A stretch of 64,000 nucleotides of DNA from Caballeronia choica (GTDB lineage Bacteria > Pseudomonadota > Gammaproteobacteria > Burkholderiales > Burkholderiaceae), in NCBI RefSeq assembly GCF_001544535.1, contig NZ_FCON02000010.1, positions 58,049 through 122,048 on the forward strand, given 5' to 3'. The number at the start of each line of letters is the position of its first letter. The first letter of the stretch is position 1. The notes beneath the pieces were generated by a model. The model worked only from the letters and a program-made list of their open reading frames with translations. It had not been told where the DNA came from and did not search any database. The translations under genes were made by a program, and so were the position numbers. Shown here piece after piece: positions 17,535 to 26,015 of the stretch.

Positions 17535-17572
17535 GAGCGGCCTCCCTGCCGTCTGGTCCTTTGCACTGGTCC

Positions 17573-18499
17573 TCAGCCGCCGCTCTTCAGCAGCGGCATC
17601 GGATCGACGGCCTGGCCCGACTTGCGCACCTCAAAGTGCAGCATCGGCTTGCCGTCCGCGCCCGTGCCCATGTCCGCGATGGTCATGCCCTGCTTCACGG
17701 TGTCGCCTTCGTGCACGAGCAGCTTGCTGTTGTGTGCGTACGCCGTCAGGTAGTCGCCGCCGTGCTTGACGATGATCATCTGCCCGTAAGCGCGCAGTCC
17801 GCTTCCCGCGTAGACCACCTTGCCCGGCGCCGCGGCCTTCACCGGCGCGCCCTGCTTGCCCGCGATGTCGATCCCCTTGCTGCCGCCCGCGCCGAACTTC
17901 GTCACGACGTCGCCCTGCGTCGGCCACGCGAGCGAGAAGCCTTTGCCGCTCGTGGCCGGTTCCGCGGCCGACGGCTCGGGGCTCGGCGCAGCTTTCGCCA
18001 CCGGGGCGGGGGCCGGCGCCGGCGTCGTCGCGGCCAGGATCGGCGGTTGCGCCGGTTTCGCGCCGGCGGCAACGACAGGCCCGGCCGATGCCGCCGGCTT
18101 GCTCCAGTCGTCCCCGGCTGTCGTCGCCGTAGCCGCGCCCGGCGCCACGCGCAGCAACTGGCCGATGTTGACCTGCTTGCTTTCCGGCAGGTTGTTCCAT
18201 TTGACCAGATCGGCGGGCCTCTGCTTGTAGGTGCGGGCGATGCCGTAAAGCGTATCGCCCGGCTTCACGCGATAGAAACCCGGCCCCGCAGGCTGCAACG
18301 CGGTCGGCGCGGCCGGCGCGGCAGCCGCGACGGGCGGCTGAGTGTCGGCTGGCGTCTGAACGACGGGCGGCACGTCGCCACCCATCGACCGCTCGACGAC
18401 CGGCGCCGGCACGAGCGCCGACGAACAACCCGCGAGGCCAGCCCCGCAAACGACGGCCCACGCCGTCAACCTGAATATTCCTGAACGGATCACCGCCAT
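17573..18499 (-). CDS. NlpD-like lipoprotein: LysM plus degenerate M23 domain
   Basis: 308 residues. A lipoprotein signal ends at AGLAGC (Cys about 24). A LysM peptidoglycan-binding domain covers about 76-120 (YRVKPGDTLYGIARTYKQR), followed by an Ala/Pro-rich linker and a C-terminal LytM/M23 domain (about 190-305). The first zinc ligand of active M23 peptidases is replaced: SKGIDIAG instead of H.GIDIA, while YAHN and LHFEVR are kept. This matches NlpD, which is catalytically dead and activates the amidase AmiC at division. The start at 18499 has a purine-rich GGGAATCGGAAG before it. Unlike classical nlpD it is not next to rpoS, so it may be a paralogue. Confidence 0.85.
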   Translation of the reverse strand: MAVIRSGIFRLTAWAVVCGAGLAGCSSALVPAPVVERSMGGDVPPVVQTPADTQPPVAAAAPAAPTALQPAGPGFYRVKPGDTLYGIARTYKQRPADLVKWNNLPESKQVNIGQLLRVAPGAATATTAGDDWSKPAASAGPVVAAGAKPAQPPILAATTPAPAPAPVAKAAPSPEPSAAEPATSGKGFSLAWPTQGDVVTKFGAGGSKGIDIAGKQGAPVKAAAPGKVVYAGSGLRAYGQMIIVKHGGDYLTAYAHNSKLLVHEGDTVKQGMTIADMGTGADGKPMLHFEVRKSGQAVDPMPLLKSGG

Positions 18500-18566
18500 G
18501 CTTCCGATTCCCTGCCTGTTTGTTTTACCGACGTCCCGACGCCCGATGCGGCACTCACTGCGACCC

Positions 18567-18719
18567 TCAGAAGCGTGTTCCCACGGCGCACCCGGCCAGG
18601 AAGCCGCCGTTCGATCCGGCACCGCCGCACCCGAAAAGCCCGCAACCCGACATCAACGCCGCCATTCCGATCGCCACCACGGCTGCCCGCACCCGGCGCC
18701 ACGCATTCCGCCCATTCAT
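18567..18719 (-). CDS. Very small Cys/Gly-rich lipoprotein
   Basis: 50 residues from the ATG at 18719, which has AAGGTGG 7 bases upstream. The N-terminus is basic (MNGRNAWRRVR), then a hydrophobic core and lipobox LMSGC. The mature part is only about 26 residues (GLFGCGGAGSNGGFLAG and CAVGTRF), with three further Cys-containing turns and a final aromatic residue. Similar tiny lipoproteins occur widely in Burkholderia as conserved hypotheticals (from memory). It is 67 bases upstream of the NlpD-like gene on the same strand. Confidence 0.65.
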   Translation of the reverse strand: MNGRNAWRRVRAAVVAIGMAALMSGCGLFGCGGAGSNGGFLAGCAVGTRF

Positions 18720-19056
18720 TTCAACGCCACCTTCAACGCTTTCCTTCACCACTGACAACCCCTGCGAGCATAAGACATTTGACGATCATTCACGATTTTC
18801 GTGGGCCAATTCCCCGACACTTTGGCGTTCTAACCTTTCACGTTATCACAGCGGAGTCGCGCTTCGCATGTGTGCGTGTCCGAATACTCCGGCCCGCGCC
18901 GACGCGATTTTATCGGCTGCGTGGCCGATTGGCCGGAAGATCGCTCTTCTGACAATGCTTGACATTTACAGGCATCCATGGGGCGTGCGCATCGGCTACA
19001 TTCTCCGCGCTCGATGCGGGTGCATCCTGCATTTCTCAATTCACGGAGGTTGACGC
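18720..19056. other. Intergenic region between small lipoprotein and GlsB-family gene
   Basis: 337 bases between divergent genes. A TTGACA hexamer at 18959-18964 points toward the GlsB-family gene, but no good -10 lies 16-18 bases after it. No gene or RNA recognised. Confidence 0.4.
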
Positions 19057-19317
19057 ATGGAATTCATGCAACACGGACTCATCTGGGCGCTGATCATCGG
19101 CGCGGTGGCGGGCTGGCTCGCGGGCCTGCTCGTCAAGGGCGGCGGCTTCGGCTTGCTGGTGGACATCCTGGTCGGCATCGTCGGCGCGGTGATCGGCGGC
19201 TGGCTCTTCAGCGCGCTCGGCGTCTCGCTGGGCGGCGGCCTGCTCGGCTCGCTTCTCACGGCCGTGATCGGCGCGGTCGTGCTGCTGTTCGCGATCCGGT
19301 TGTTCCGGCGCGCCTGA
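19057..19317 (+). CDS. GlsB/YeaQ/YmgE-family membrane protein
   Basis: 86-residue inner-membrane protein of the transglycosylase-associated (GlsB/YeaQ/YmgE) family, often induced by envelope, acid or stationary-phase stress. Three hydrophobic helices separated by glycine-rich turns are visible: GLIWALIIGAVAGWLAGLL, FGLLVDILVGIVGAVIGGW and a final segment ending AVVLLFAIRLF. The ribosome site GGAGG lies 7 bases before the ATG. It is monocistronic and followed by a strong hairpin. Molecular function unknown. Confidence 0.9.
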   Translation: MEFMQHGLIWALIIGAVAGWLAGLLVKGGGFGLLVDILVGIVGAVIGGWLFSALGVSLGGGLLGSLLTAVIGAVVLLFAIRLFRRA

Positions 19318-19342
19318 CGCATCGCGCGCTACATCGGCAGTA

Positions 19343-19374
19343 GTGACGAGGCCGCCCACGGGCGGCCTCGTCAC
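19343..19374. terminator. Bidirectional hairpin between GlsB-family gene and dedA
   Basis: Perfect 14-bp stem (19343-19356 with 19361-19374) and a 4-base loop between two convergent genes. T-tracts are short on both sides, but stem strength and position favour a shared terminator. Confidence 0.75.
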
Positions 19375-19408
19375 ATTTGCGCGTCGCGTCGATGGCGTCG
19401 CATCACGC

Positions 19409-20077
19409 TCAGGCTTTCGACGAACCCTTGCGGGTCATTTTCCACAGCGCGCCGAGCGCGATCGGGATCACCGCCGCGCCGATCCCCACCAGCACGATCA
19501 CATTCAGATACTGGCGGATGAACGGAATGTTGCCGAAGAAATAGCCGAGCAACACGAGCAGCAACACCCAGATCAGCGCTCCAAGCACGTTGAAGAACTG
19601 AAACCGCGTCGCGTCCATCGACGATGCGCCCGCCACGAACGGCGCGAACGTCCGCACGACCGGCACGAAGCGCGCGATCACGATCGTCTTGCCGCCGTGC
19701 TTCTCGTAGAAGTTGTGGGTCTTTTGCAGCGCGGCCCGATCGAGAAAGCGCTCCAGCACCGGGATATTCGAGTGAAAGACCTTCGGGCCGACCGCGCGGC
19801 CGATCCAGTAATTCACCGTGTTGCCGCCCACCGCCGCTACCAGCAGCAAGACGATCAACACGCCGAGATGCATCGACCCGGTCGCCGCAAACGCGCCGCC
19901 GATGAACAGCAGCGAATCGCCCGGCAGGAACGGAAACACCACGAGTCCGGTCTCGCAGAACACGATCAGAAAGAGCACGGCGTACACCCAGCCGCCATAG
20001 TGCTGGATGAAGAAGCCGAGCGACTTGTCGATATGGAGGATGAGCCCCAAAAATTGCAGCAGCGTGTCCAAAAGCAT
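19409..20077 (-). CDS. DedA-family membrane protein
   Basis: About 222 residues, SNARE-associated/DedA superfamily of inner-membrane proteins linked to lipid flipping and proton-motive-force-dependent envelope homeostasis. The family motif F...R....G appears as RFVPVVRTFAPFVAG, with the preceding PGDSLLFIGG re-entrant loop and a last pair of helices (VLGALIWVLLLVLLGYFFG and the C-terminal one). The ATG at 20077 has GAGGA directly before it; a start 15 codons earlier is possible but unsupported. Convergent with the GlsB-family gene and divergent from mutL. Confidence 0.9.
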   Translation of the reverse strand: MLLDTLLQFLGLILHIDKSLGFFIQHYGGWVYAVLFLIVFCETGLVVFPFLPGDSLLFIGGAFAATGSMHLGVLIVLLLVAAVGGNTVNYWIGRAVGPKVFHSNIPVLERFLDRAALQKTHNFYEKHGGKTIVIARFVPVVRTFAPFVAGASSMDATRFQFFNVLGALIWVLLLVLLGYFFGNIPFIRQYLNVIVLVGIGAAVIPIALGALWKMTRKGSSKA

Positions 20078-20249
20078 TCCTCGAAAAATTGAGCGACGAC
20101 GCGTGTGAGCGTCGTATGGCATGAAAAAGCGGTCGCGTCATGATACCGAAAGTCTTCTGCCGGAAACCTCGAGACTCGGCATTTGGCGTCCGTAAGCGAG
20201 CGCGGCGACACCCTTGAATCGATCGGCCGGGCCGACGGACACGAATCGC

Positions 20250-20255
20250 TATAAT
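20250..20255 (+). promoter_or_regulatory. Consensus -10 box immediately before mutL
   Basis: Perfect TATAAT ending 6 bases before the mutL ATG (20262). Transcription would start at or within a few bases of the start codon. No good -35 is seen 16-18 bases upstream and no Shine-Dalgarno fits between. Confidence 0.5.
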
Positions 20256-20261
20256 TTCGTC

Positions 20262-22196
20262 ATGCCCGATCCCACCGAAACTCCCGCTGTCGATACGACC
20301 TCCGGCGCCGCGCGCCGTTCGCGCGCGATTGCCCCGCTCCCCGACCAGTTGATCAGTCAGATCGCGGCGGGCGAAGTGGTGGAACGCCCGGCGTCCGTCG
20401 TGAAGGAACTGCTCGAGAACGCGCTCGACGCCGGCGCGACGAACCTGCGCATCACGCTCGACGAGGGCGGCGTGAAACGCATCGTGATCGCCGACGACGG
20501 CTGCGGCATCGCGCCGGCCGAACTGCCGCTCGCGCTCCTGCGCCACGCCACCAGCAAGATCCGCTCGCTCGCCGAACTCGAAGCGGTCGCCACGCTCGGG
20601 TTTCGCGGCGAGGCGCTGGCGTCGATTGCGTCGGTGGCCGAGATGTTCATCACGAGCCGCACGAGCGAATGCGCGCACGCGACGCGCATCGACGCCCAGA
20701 CGGGCGCGCTTGCGCCGGCAGCGGGCACGGTCGGCACGACGATGGAAGTGCGCGAGTTGTACTTCAACACGCCCGCGCGCCGCAAATTCCTGAAGAGCGA
20801 GCAGACCGAACTCGGCCATTGCCTCGACGTGATCCGTCGGGTCGCACTCGCGCGGCCGGACGTCGCGATTTCGGTGCTGCATAACGGCAAGGCCGTCGAA
20901 CACTGGAACACGAGCGATCCGCGCACGCGGGTCGCGAAGATTCTCGGCGAAGTGTTCGACACGGCGCACCTGCCGCTCGACGAGCGCGCCGGCCCGCTTG
21001 CCGTGTACGGCTGCGCGGGCCTGCCGACCGCGAGCCGCGGCCGCGCCGACCAGCAATATTTCTTCGTGAACGGGCGCTTCGTGCGCGACAAGCTGCTCAC
21101 GCACGCGGTGCGCGCGGCGTACGAGGACGTGCTGCACGGCAACCGGTATCCGTCGTATGTGCTGTTTCTCGACTTGCCGCCCGAAGCGGTCGATGTGAAC
21201 GTGCATCCGTCGAAGATCGAGGTGCGGTTCCGCGATTCGCGCTCGATTCACCAGTTCGTCTTTCATGCCGTGCAGCGGGCGCTGGCGCGCAATGCGGGCG
21301 CTTCGCCCGAGACCACGGCGGGCGGGCATGCCGCGCAGTTGCAGCCGATTGCGTCGACGGGAGCGGCTTCGTTCAGCGCGAAGCCGCTGGCGGGCGCGGG
21401 CATCTTCGGCGGCGATCGCGCGAAAAGCGAAAGCGGCACGAGCGGCACGTCCTGGCTGCGCCAATCGCGCATGACGCAGGGCACGTTGCCGGTCGCGCAG
21501 CCTCTCGCGCTCTACGACGCGCTGTTCGGACGCAAGGACGCGCCAGCCGCTCCCCCGGCCTGGGCGACGGACAGCGCGCCTTCCGCCGCGCTTCACGATC
21601 ACGCCGCCGACGCACAGCCGCTCGGCTTCGCCCTCGGGCAGGTTCACGGCATCTACGTGCTCGCACAGAATGCGCAAGGGCTCGTGATCGTCGACATGCA
21701 CGCCGCGCACGAGCGCATCCTCTACGAGCAGTTCAAGAACGCGCTCGCCGATCGGGCGATCGCCGTGCAGCCGCTGCTGATTCCCGTATCGATGACGGCG
21801 GAGCCGGTGGAGATCGGCGTCGTCGAGGAAGAACGCGCGACGCTCGATGCACTCGGCTTCGATCTCGCGGTGCTGTCGCCGACTTCGATTGCGATTCGCG
21901 CCGTGCCCGCGCTCCTCAAGGATGCCGACCTGCAATCGCTCGCGCGGGCGGTCCTTGCGGATCTGCAGGCGTATGGCGGCTCGCGCGTGCTGACCGAACG
22001 CCAGCACGAACTGCTCGGCACGCTCGCCTGCCATCACGCGGTGCGCGCGAACCGGCGCCTGACGCTCGACGAAATGAATGCGCTCCTGCGCCAGATGGAA
22101 ACCACCGAACGCGCCGACCAATGCAATCACGGCCGGCCGACGTGGTATCAACTGACGCTCGGCGACCTCGACCGACTCTTCATGCGCGGGCAATGA
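20262..22196 (+). CDS. mutL: DNA mismatch repair protein MutL
   Basis: GHKL ATPase and mismatch-repair coordinator, 644 residues from the ATG at 20262 (the frame opens 16 codons earlier). The ATPase motifs are near the N-terminus: [20 protein letters not shown] and GFRGEAL. The C-terminal domain carries the metal-dependent endonuclease motif in the form [12 protein letters not shown] (from D478), plus ACHHAVRA and CNHGRP near the end. So this is the nicking type of MutL used by bacteria without MutH, unlike E. coli MutL. The last four bases overlap miaA (ATGA), implying coupled translation. Confidence 0.96.
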   Translation: MPDPTETPAVDTTSGAARRSRAIAPLPDQLISQIAAGEVVERPASVVKELLENALDAGATNLRITLDEGGVKRIVIADDGCGIAPAELPLALLRHATSKIRSLAELEAVATLGFRGEALASIASVAEMFITSRTSECAHATRIDAQTGALAPAAGTVGTTMEVRELYFNTPARRKFLKSEQTELGHCLDVIRRVALARPDVAISVLHNGKAVEHWNTSDPRTRVAKILGEVFDTAHLPLDERAGPLAVYGCAGLPTASRGRADQQYFFVNGRFVRDKLLTHAVRAAYEDVLHGNRYPSYVLFLDLPPEAVDVNVHPSKIEVRFRDSRSIHQFVFHAVQRALARNAGASPETTAGGHAAQLQPIASTGAASFSAKPLAGAGIFGGDRAKSESGTSGTSWLRQSRMTQGTLPVAQPLALYDALFGRKDAPAAPPAWATDSAPSAALHDHAADAQPLGFALGQVHGIYVLAQNAQGLVIVDMHAAHERILYEQFKNALADRAIAVQPLLIPVSMTAEPVEIGVVEEERATLDALGFDLAVLSPTSIAIRAVPALLKDADLQSLARAVLADLQAYGGSRVLTERQHELLGTLACHHAVRANRRLTLDEMNALLRQMETTERADQCNHGRPTWYQLTLGDLDRLFMRGQ

Positions 22197-23152
22197 GCGC
22201 GGACCATCGCGAGCGTCGGGCACGCCCGGTTGCGTGTCTGCTCGGCCCGACGGCATCCGGCAAGACCGCCGCCGCGCTCGCTTTCGCCGCGCGGCGGCCG
22301 GTGGAAATCGTGAGCGTCGATTCGGCGCTCGTGTATCGCGAGATGGATATCGGCACCGCCAAGCCGACCGCCGCCGAACGCGCGGCGGCGCCGCATCATC
22401 TGATCGACATCATCGATCCCGCCGAAACGTATTCCGCCGCCGAGTTTCGTACGGATGGGTGGCGTCTGGTCGCTGAAATCGAGGCGCGCGGGAATGTGCC
22501 GCTGCTGGTCGGCGGCACGATGCTGTATTTCAAGGCGCTCACGCAGGGTCTGAACGACCTGCCCGCCGCCGATCAGGCAATGCGCGCTTCGCTCGATGCC
22601 GATGCCGCCCGCGACGGCTGGCCCGCGCTGCACGCGCGCCTCGCGTCGATCGATCCGCAGACCGCCGCGCGCCTCGCTCCGAACGACTCGCAGCGCATCC
22701 AGCGTGCGCTCGAAGTATTCATGGTGACCGGGCAGCCCATGTCCGCGCTGCTCGCGGCGCCGCGTGTGCAGGAAGCATCGGCGCCGTACCGCTTCGTGCC
22801 AATCGCGCTGGAGCCATCCGACCGGAGCGTGCTGCATGCGCGCATCGCCGCGCGTTTCGACGCGATGCTGGCGCACGGCTTGATCGACGAAGTGAAGCGC
22901 CTGCGTGCACGCGGCGATCTGAGTCTGGAGATGCCGTCGATGCGTTGCGTCGGCTATCGGCAGGCCTGGGAATATCTCGACGGCGCCACCGACTACGACA
23001 CGATGCGCGACAAGGGCGTCTTCGCGACGCGCCAGTTGTGCAAGCGCCAACTAACGTGGCTGCGCGCGATGCCGGAGCGGATTGTGATCGACTGTTGCGC
23101 CGGCGACGCGACTCAACAGGCGCTCCGGGCAATCGACCGCGTGAGCCAATAA
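22193..23152 (+). CDS. miaA: tRNA dimethylallyltransferase
   Basis: Adds a dimethylallyl group to A37 of tRNAs reading UNN codons, 319 residues. P-loop GPTASGKTA near residue 19, the substrate motif [19 protein letters not shown] (the family has D-S-x-Q/L-V-Y) and [11 protein letters not shown] are present, with [13 protein letters not shown] and the [14 protein letters not shown]-terminal signature. The start ATG overlaps the mutL stop codon. The mutL-miaA pair is common in proteobacteria. An intrinsic terminator follows immediately. Confidence 0.96.
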   Translation: MSADHRERRARPVACLLGPTASGKTAAALAFAARRPVEIVSVDSALVYREMDIGTAKPTAAERAAAPHHLIDIIDPAETYSAAEFRTDGWRLVAEIEARGNVPLLVGGTMLYFKALTQGLNDLPAADQAMRASLDADAARDGWPALHARLASIDPQTAARLAPNDSQRIQRALEVFMVTGQPMSALLAAPRVQEASAPYRFVPIALEPSDRSVLHARIAARFDAMLAHGLIDEVKRLRARGDLSLEMPSMRCVGYRQAWEYLDGATDYDTMRDKGVFATRQLCKRQLTWLRAMPERIVIDCCAGDATQQALRAIDRVSQ

Positions 23153-23181
23153 AAAACCGCTCACGTTGGAGCGGTTTTTTT
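23150..23181. terminator. Bidirectional intrinsic terminator, miaA / purM
   Basis: Hairpin with a 7-bp GC core (23156-23162 with 23169-23175), extended by A-T pairs to A6/T6 tracts on both sides. It starts at the miaA stop codon and serves the convergent purM as well. Confidence 0.9.
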
Positions 23182-23201
23182 ATCGCGAGCAAAACAACGC
23201 C

Positions 23202-24257
23202 TCAGATCACCACCGTCTGCGCCTCGCCTTCCCGGCTCTCGCGCACCACACCGATCGTCCAGACCTGCTCGCCGGCCGCCGACAGCAGCCCCGTCGCCGT
23301 CTCGACATCGTCAGCCGCAACGATCACCGCCATCCCGATCCCGCAGTTGAACACGCGATGCATCTCCGCATCCGCGACGCCGCCGTGCTTCTGCAGCCAC
23401 GCAAAGAGCGGCGGCAACGGCCACGCGCGATGGTCGAGTTCAGCCGTCAGCCCTGCGCGCAGCACGCGCGGAATGTTCTCGACCAGACCGCCGCCCGTGA
23501 TGTGCGCCATGCCCTTCACGGCCACGCTCTGCATCAGCGACAACAGCGGTTTCACGTAGATATGCGTCGGCGCCATCAGCGCGTCGGCGAGCGGGCGGCC
23601 ATCGAAATCGGCGTTCAGGTCAGGCTTCGCCCGCTCGATGATCTTGCGCACGAGCGAAAAGCCGTTCGAATGGATGCCGCTCGAAGCCAGCCCGAGCACC
23701 ACGTCGCCCGGCTTGATCGTGCTGCCGTCGATGATCTTGCTCTTTTCCACCGCGCCGACCGCGAAGCCCGCCAGGTCGTACTCGCCGTCCGGATACATGC
23801 CCGGCATTTCCGCCGTTTCGCCGCCGATCAGCGCACAGCCCGACAGCTCGCAGCCTTCCGCGATGCCCTTCACGACAGTAGCCGCCGTATCGACGTCCAG
23901 CTTGCCGCACGCGAAATAATCGAGGAAGAAGAGCGGCTCGGCGCCTTGCACGAGGATATCGTTGACGCTCATCGCGACGAGATCCTGTCCGACCGTGTCA
24001 TGCTTGTTCAACTGGAACGCGAGGCGCAGCTTCGTGCCGACGCCATCCGTGCCCGACACCAGCACCGGTTCCTTGTAGCGCTTCGGCACTTCGAACAGCG
24101 CGCCGAACCCGCCGATGCCGCCCAGCACGCCGTCGCGCATCGTTTTCTTCGCAAACGGCTTGATCCGGTCGACGAGGGCGTCGCCGGCATCGATGTCCAC
24201 GCCCGCGTCGCGGTATGACAATCCCTGGGCGTCAGGGGCGGTTTTCGGCTGATTCAT
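23202..24257 (-). CDS. purM: Phosphoribosylformylglycinamidine cyclo-ligase (AIR synthetase)
   Basis: Fifth step of de novo purine synthesis: closes FGAM to AIR using ATP. 351 residues. Family marks in order: [20 protein letters not shown] at the start, [10 protein letters not shown] near 69, the [20 protein letters not shown] segment, [16 protein letters not shown] and [14 protein letters not shown]. Typical PurS/AIRS fold order. It is divergent from hda across a 205-base gap that carries a palindrome, and convergent with miaA. No strong ribosome site precedes the start. Confidence 0.96.
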   Translation of the reverse strand: MNQPKTAPDAQGLSYRDAGVDIDAGDALVDRIKPFAKKTMRDGVLGGIGGFGALFEVPKRYKEPVLVSGTDGVGTKLRLAFQLNKHDTVGQDLVAMSVNDILVQGAEPLFFLDYFACGKLDVDTAATVVKGIAEGCELSGCALIGGETAEMPGMYPDGEYDLAGFAVGAVEKSKIIDGSTIKPGDVVLGLASSGIHSNGFSLVRKIIERAKPDLNADFDGRPLADALMAPTHIYVKPLLSLMQSVAVKGMAHITGGGLVENIPRVLRAGLTAELDHRAWPLPPLFAWLQKHGGVADAEMHRVFNCGIGMAVIVAADDVETATGLLSAAGEQVWTIGVVRESREGEAQTVVI

Positions 24258-24277
24258 GGGGGATGAGCGAGAAGGTC

Positions 24278-24296
24278 GGTAAAATAGGATTTTACC
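24278..24296. promoter_or_regulatory. Palindrome between purM and hda
   Basis: Perfect 8-bp inverted repeat (GGTAAAAT / ATTTTACC) with a 3-base spacer, about 20 bases upstream of the purM start. Its left half contains a TAAAAT that could act as a -10 toward hda. It is a candidate operator; the binding protein is unknown. Confidence 0.5.
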
Positions 24297-24462
24297 CGAT
24301 GACAGCCGTCCGGCTCGAATTCACGCGTTCCCGCGCGGCCTCGCCCAGACCTTTTCAGGATCCGGGTGAAACGAGCGGAACGCCGTGCGCCCAGCGCGAA
24401 CCGTACCGCGGCACGACCCGCACCATGCTTTTCAAGATACGTCCCGACGGAACCGACTGCCC

Positions 24463-25320
24463 GTGCAACGCCAACTGACGCTCGACCTCGGCACGCCCCC
24501 GCCTGCCACCTTCGACAATTTCTTCGCCGCCAGCAACCACGAACTCGTGACGCGGCTGCGCGAGCTGGAAGGCGCGCTCGCGGCCGGACCGGTCGCGGAC
24601 CGCACGTTCTACGTCTGGGGCGAACCGGGCAGCGGCCGCAGCCACCTGTTGCAGGCGCTCGTCCACGAAGCGACGGGCCGCGCGCGCTTTCTGAGCCCGC
24701 AAAGCGCGCTGACCGCGTTCGGCTTCGACCCGCGCGTGACGCTCTACGCGATCGACGATTGCGACGACCTGTCGGGCGCGCAGCAAATCGCGCTGTTCAA
24801 CCTCTTCAACGAAGTGCGCGCCCATCCGACGAGCGCGCTCGTCGCCACCGGCAGCGCGGCGCCGATGGGTTTATCGGTGCGCGAGGACTTGCGCACGCGG
24901 CTCGGCTGGGGACTGGTGTTCCATCTCACCGCGCTCACCGACGAAGGCAAGGCGTCGGTGCTGAAACACGCGGCGCGCGAGCGCGGCATCGCGCTTGCCG
25001 ATGACCTGCCCAACTACCTGCTCACGCATTTCCGCCGCGACATGCCGAGCCTGATGGCACTCCTCGACGAACTCGACCGCTTTTCGCTCGAACAAAAACG
25101 CGCGGTCACGCTGACGTTATTGCGCGACATGACGAGAACAGGGCCCGCGCCTGCCAGCGCGGGCCGCATCACCGGCGATGAAGAACCGCCGCCCGTGCCC
25201 GACGCGCCGGACACCCCGCACGATGAACCAACCGACCTGTTCGGCGACCCGCTGAGCATCGAATCCGTCTCGGCGTCGCCGGAGATGGGCTCGCCCCGCG
25301 CTTCAACCCGCTTCAAGTAA
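24463..25320 (+). CDS. hda: DnaA regulatory inactivator Hda
   Basis: AAA+ protein that stimulates ATP hydrolysis by DnaA on DNA-loaded sliding clamps, limiting re-initiation. 285 residues from a GTG at 24463: this places the clamp-binding motif QLTLDLG at residues 4-10, exactly where Hda carries it; an ATG 26 codons earlier would bury it. The AAA+ core follows (NFFAASNHELVTRLRE, then the P-loop-like GEPGSGRSHLLQA and YAIDDCDDL). A Pro/Asp-rich tail of about 60 residues extends beyond the E. coli protein. Eleven bases separate it from the HAD gene. Confidence 0.93.
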   Translation: MQRQLTLDLGTPPPATFDNFFAASNHELVTRLRELEGALAAGPVADRTFYVWGEPGSGRSHLLQALVHEATGRARFLSPQSALTAFGFDPRVTLYAIDDCDDLSGAQQIALFNLFNEVRAHPTSALVATGSAAPMGLSVREDLRTRLGWGLVFHLTALTDEGKASVLKHAARERGIALADDLPNYLLTHFRRDMPSLMALLDELDRFSLEQKRAVTLTLLRDMTRTGPAPASAGRITGDEEPPPVPDAPDTPHDEPTDLFGDPLSIESVSASPEMGSPRASTRFK

Positions 25321-25331
25321 AATGCGCTCCC

Positions 25332-26015
25332 ATGAACCTCGCCCTTTTTGATCTCGATCACACGCTCATCCCGACTGACAGCGACCACGAATGGGGTCGC
25401 TTCATGGTGAAGCTCGGCATCGTCGACGCGGAGAATTTCGCGCGTCAGAACGATGCGTTCTACGCCGACTACAAGGCGGGCGTGCTCGACATCGACGCGT
25501 ACCTGCACGCGATGCTCAAGCCGCTCGCGAAGTACTCTCGCGACCAGCTCGCCGACTGGCACGCGCAGTTCATGCGCGAAGTGATCAACCCGCGCATCGT
25601 GCCGGCCGCCGTCACGCTCGTGCGCGAGCATCAGGACGAAGGCGATTTGTGCTGCCTCGTCACCGCGACCAACGCGTTCATCACGGCGCCGATCGCCGAG
25701 GCGTTCGGCATCGAGACGCTGATCGCCTGCGAAGTCGAAACCGTCGACAATCACCCGCAAGGCGCGTTCACCGGCCGGCCGACCGGCACGCCGAGCTATC
25801 GCGAGGGCAAGATCGTGCGCGTCGAGGCGTGGCTCGCGTCGATGGGCAAGCAACTCTCCGACTTCAAACACAGCTATTTCTACAGCGACTCCCACAACGA
25901 CATTCCGCTGCTGGAAAAAGTCACCGACCCGATCGCGACCAACCCCGACGACGCCCTGCGCGCCCACGCGCAAGCCAAAGGCTGGCGCATCCTGGACCTC
26001 TTCAATACACAGTGA
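25332..26015 (+). CDS. HAD-family hydrolase (SerB-like, HAD-IB)
   Basis: 227-residue phosphatase of the haloacid dehalogenase superfamily. The nucleophile motif DLDHT is at residues 7-11, the motif II region is CLVTATNAF, and motif IV is YFYSDSHNDIPLLE. The long helical cap between motifs I and II places it in subfamily IB with SerB-like phosphatases. The substrate is not predictable. A TAAAAT box ends 8 bases before the ATG. Its stop overlaps the pcnB GTG start (GTGA), so it heads a coupled pair. Confidence 0.88.
   Translation: MNLALFDLDHTLIPTDSDHEWGRFMVKLGIVDAENFARQNDAFYADYKAGVLDIDAYLHAMLKPLAKYSRDQLADWHAQFMREVINPRIVPAAVTLVREHQDEGDLCCLVTATNAFITAPIAEAFGIETLIACEVETVDNHPQGAFTGRPTGTPSYREGKIVRVEAWLASMGKQLSDFKHSYFYSDSHNDIPLLEKVTDPIATNPDDALRAHAQAKGWRILDLFNTQ

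Noticed and set aside
19371-22256. 961-codon open frame antisense to dedA/mutL
   Set aside because: It spans two real genes and their intergenic region on the other strand; composition is typical of antisense shadows.
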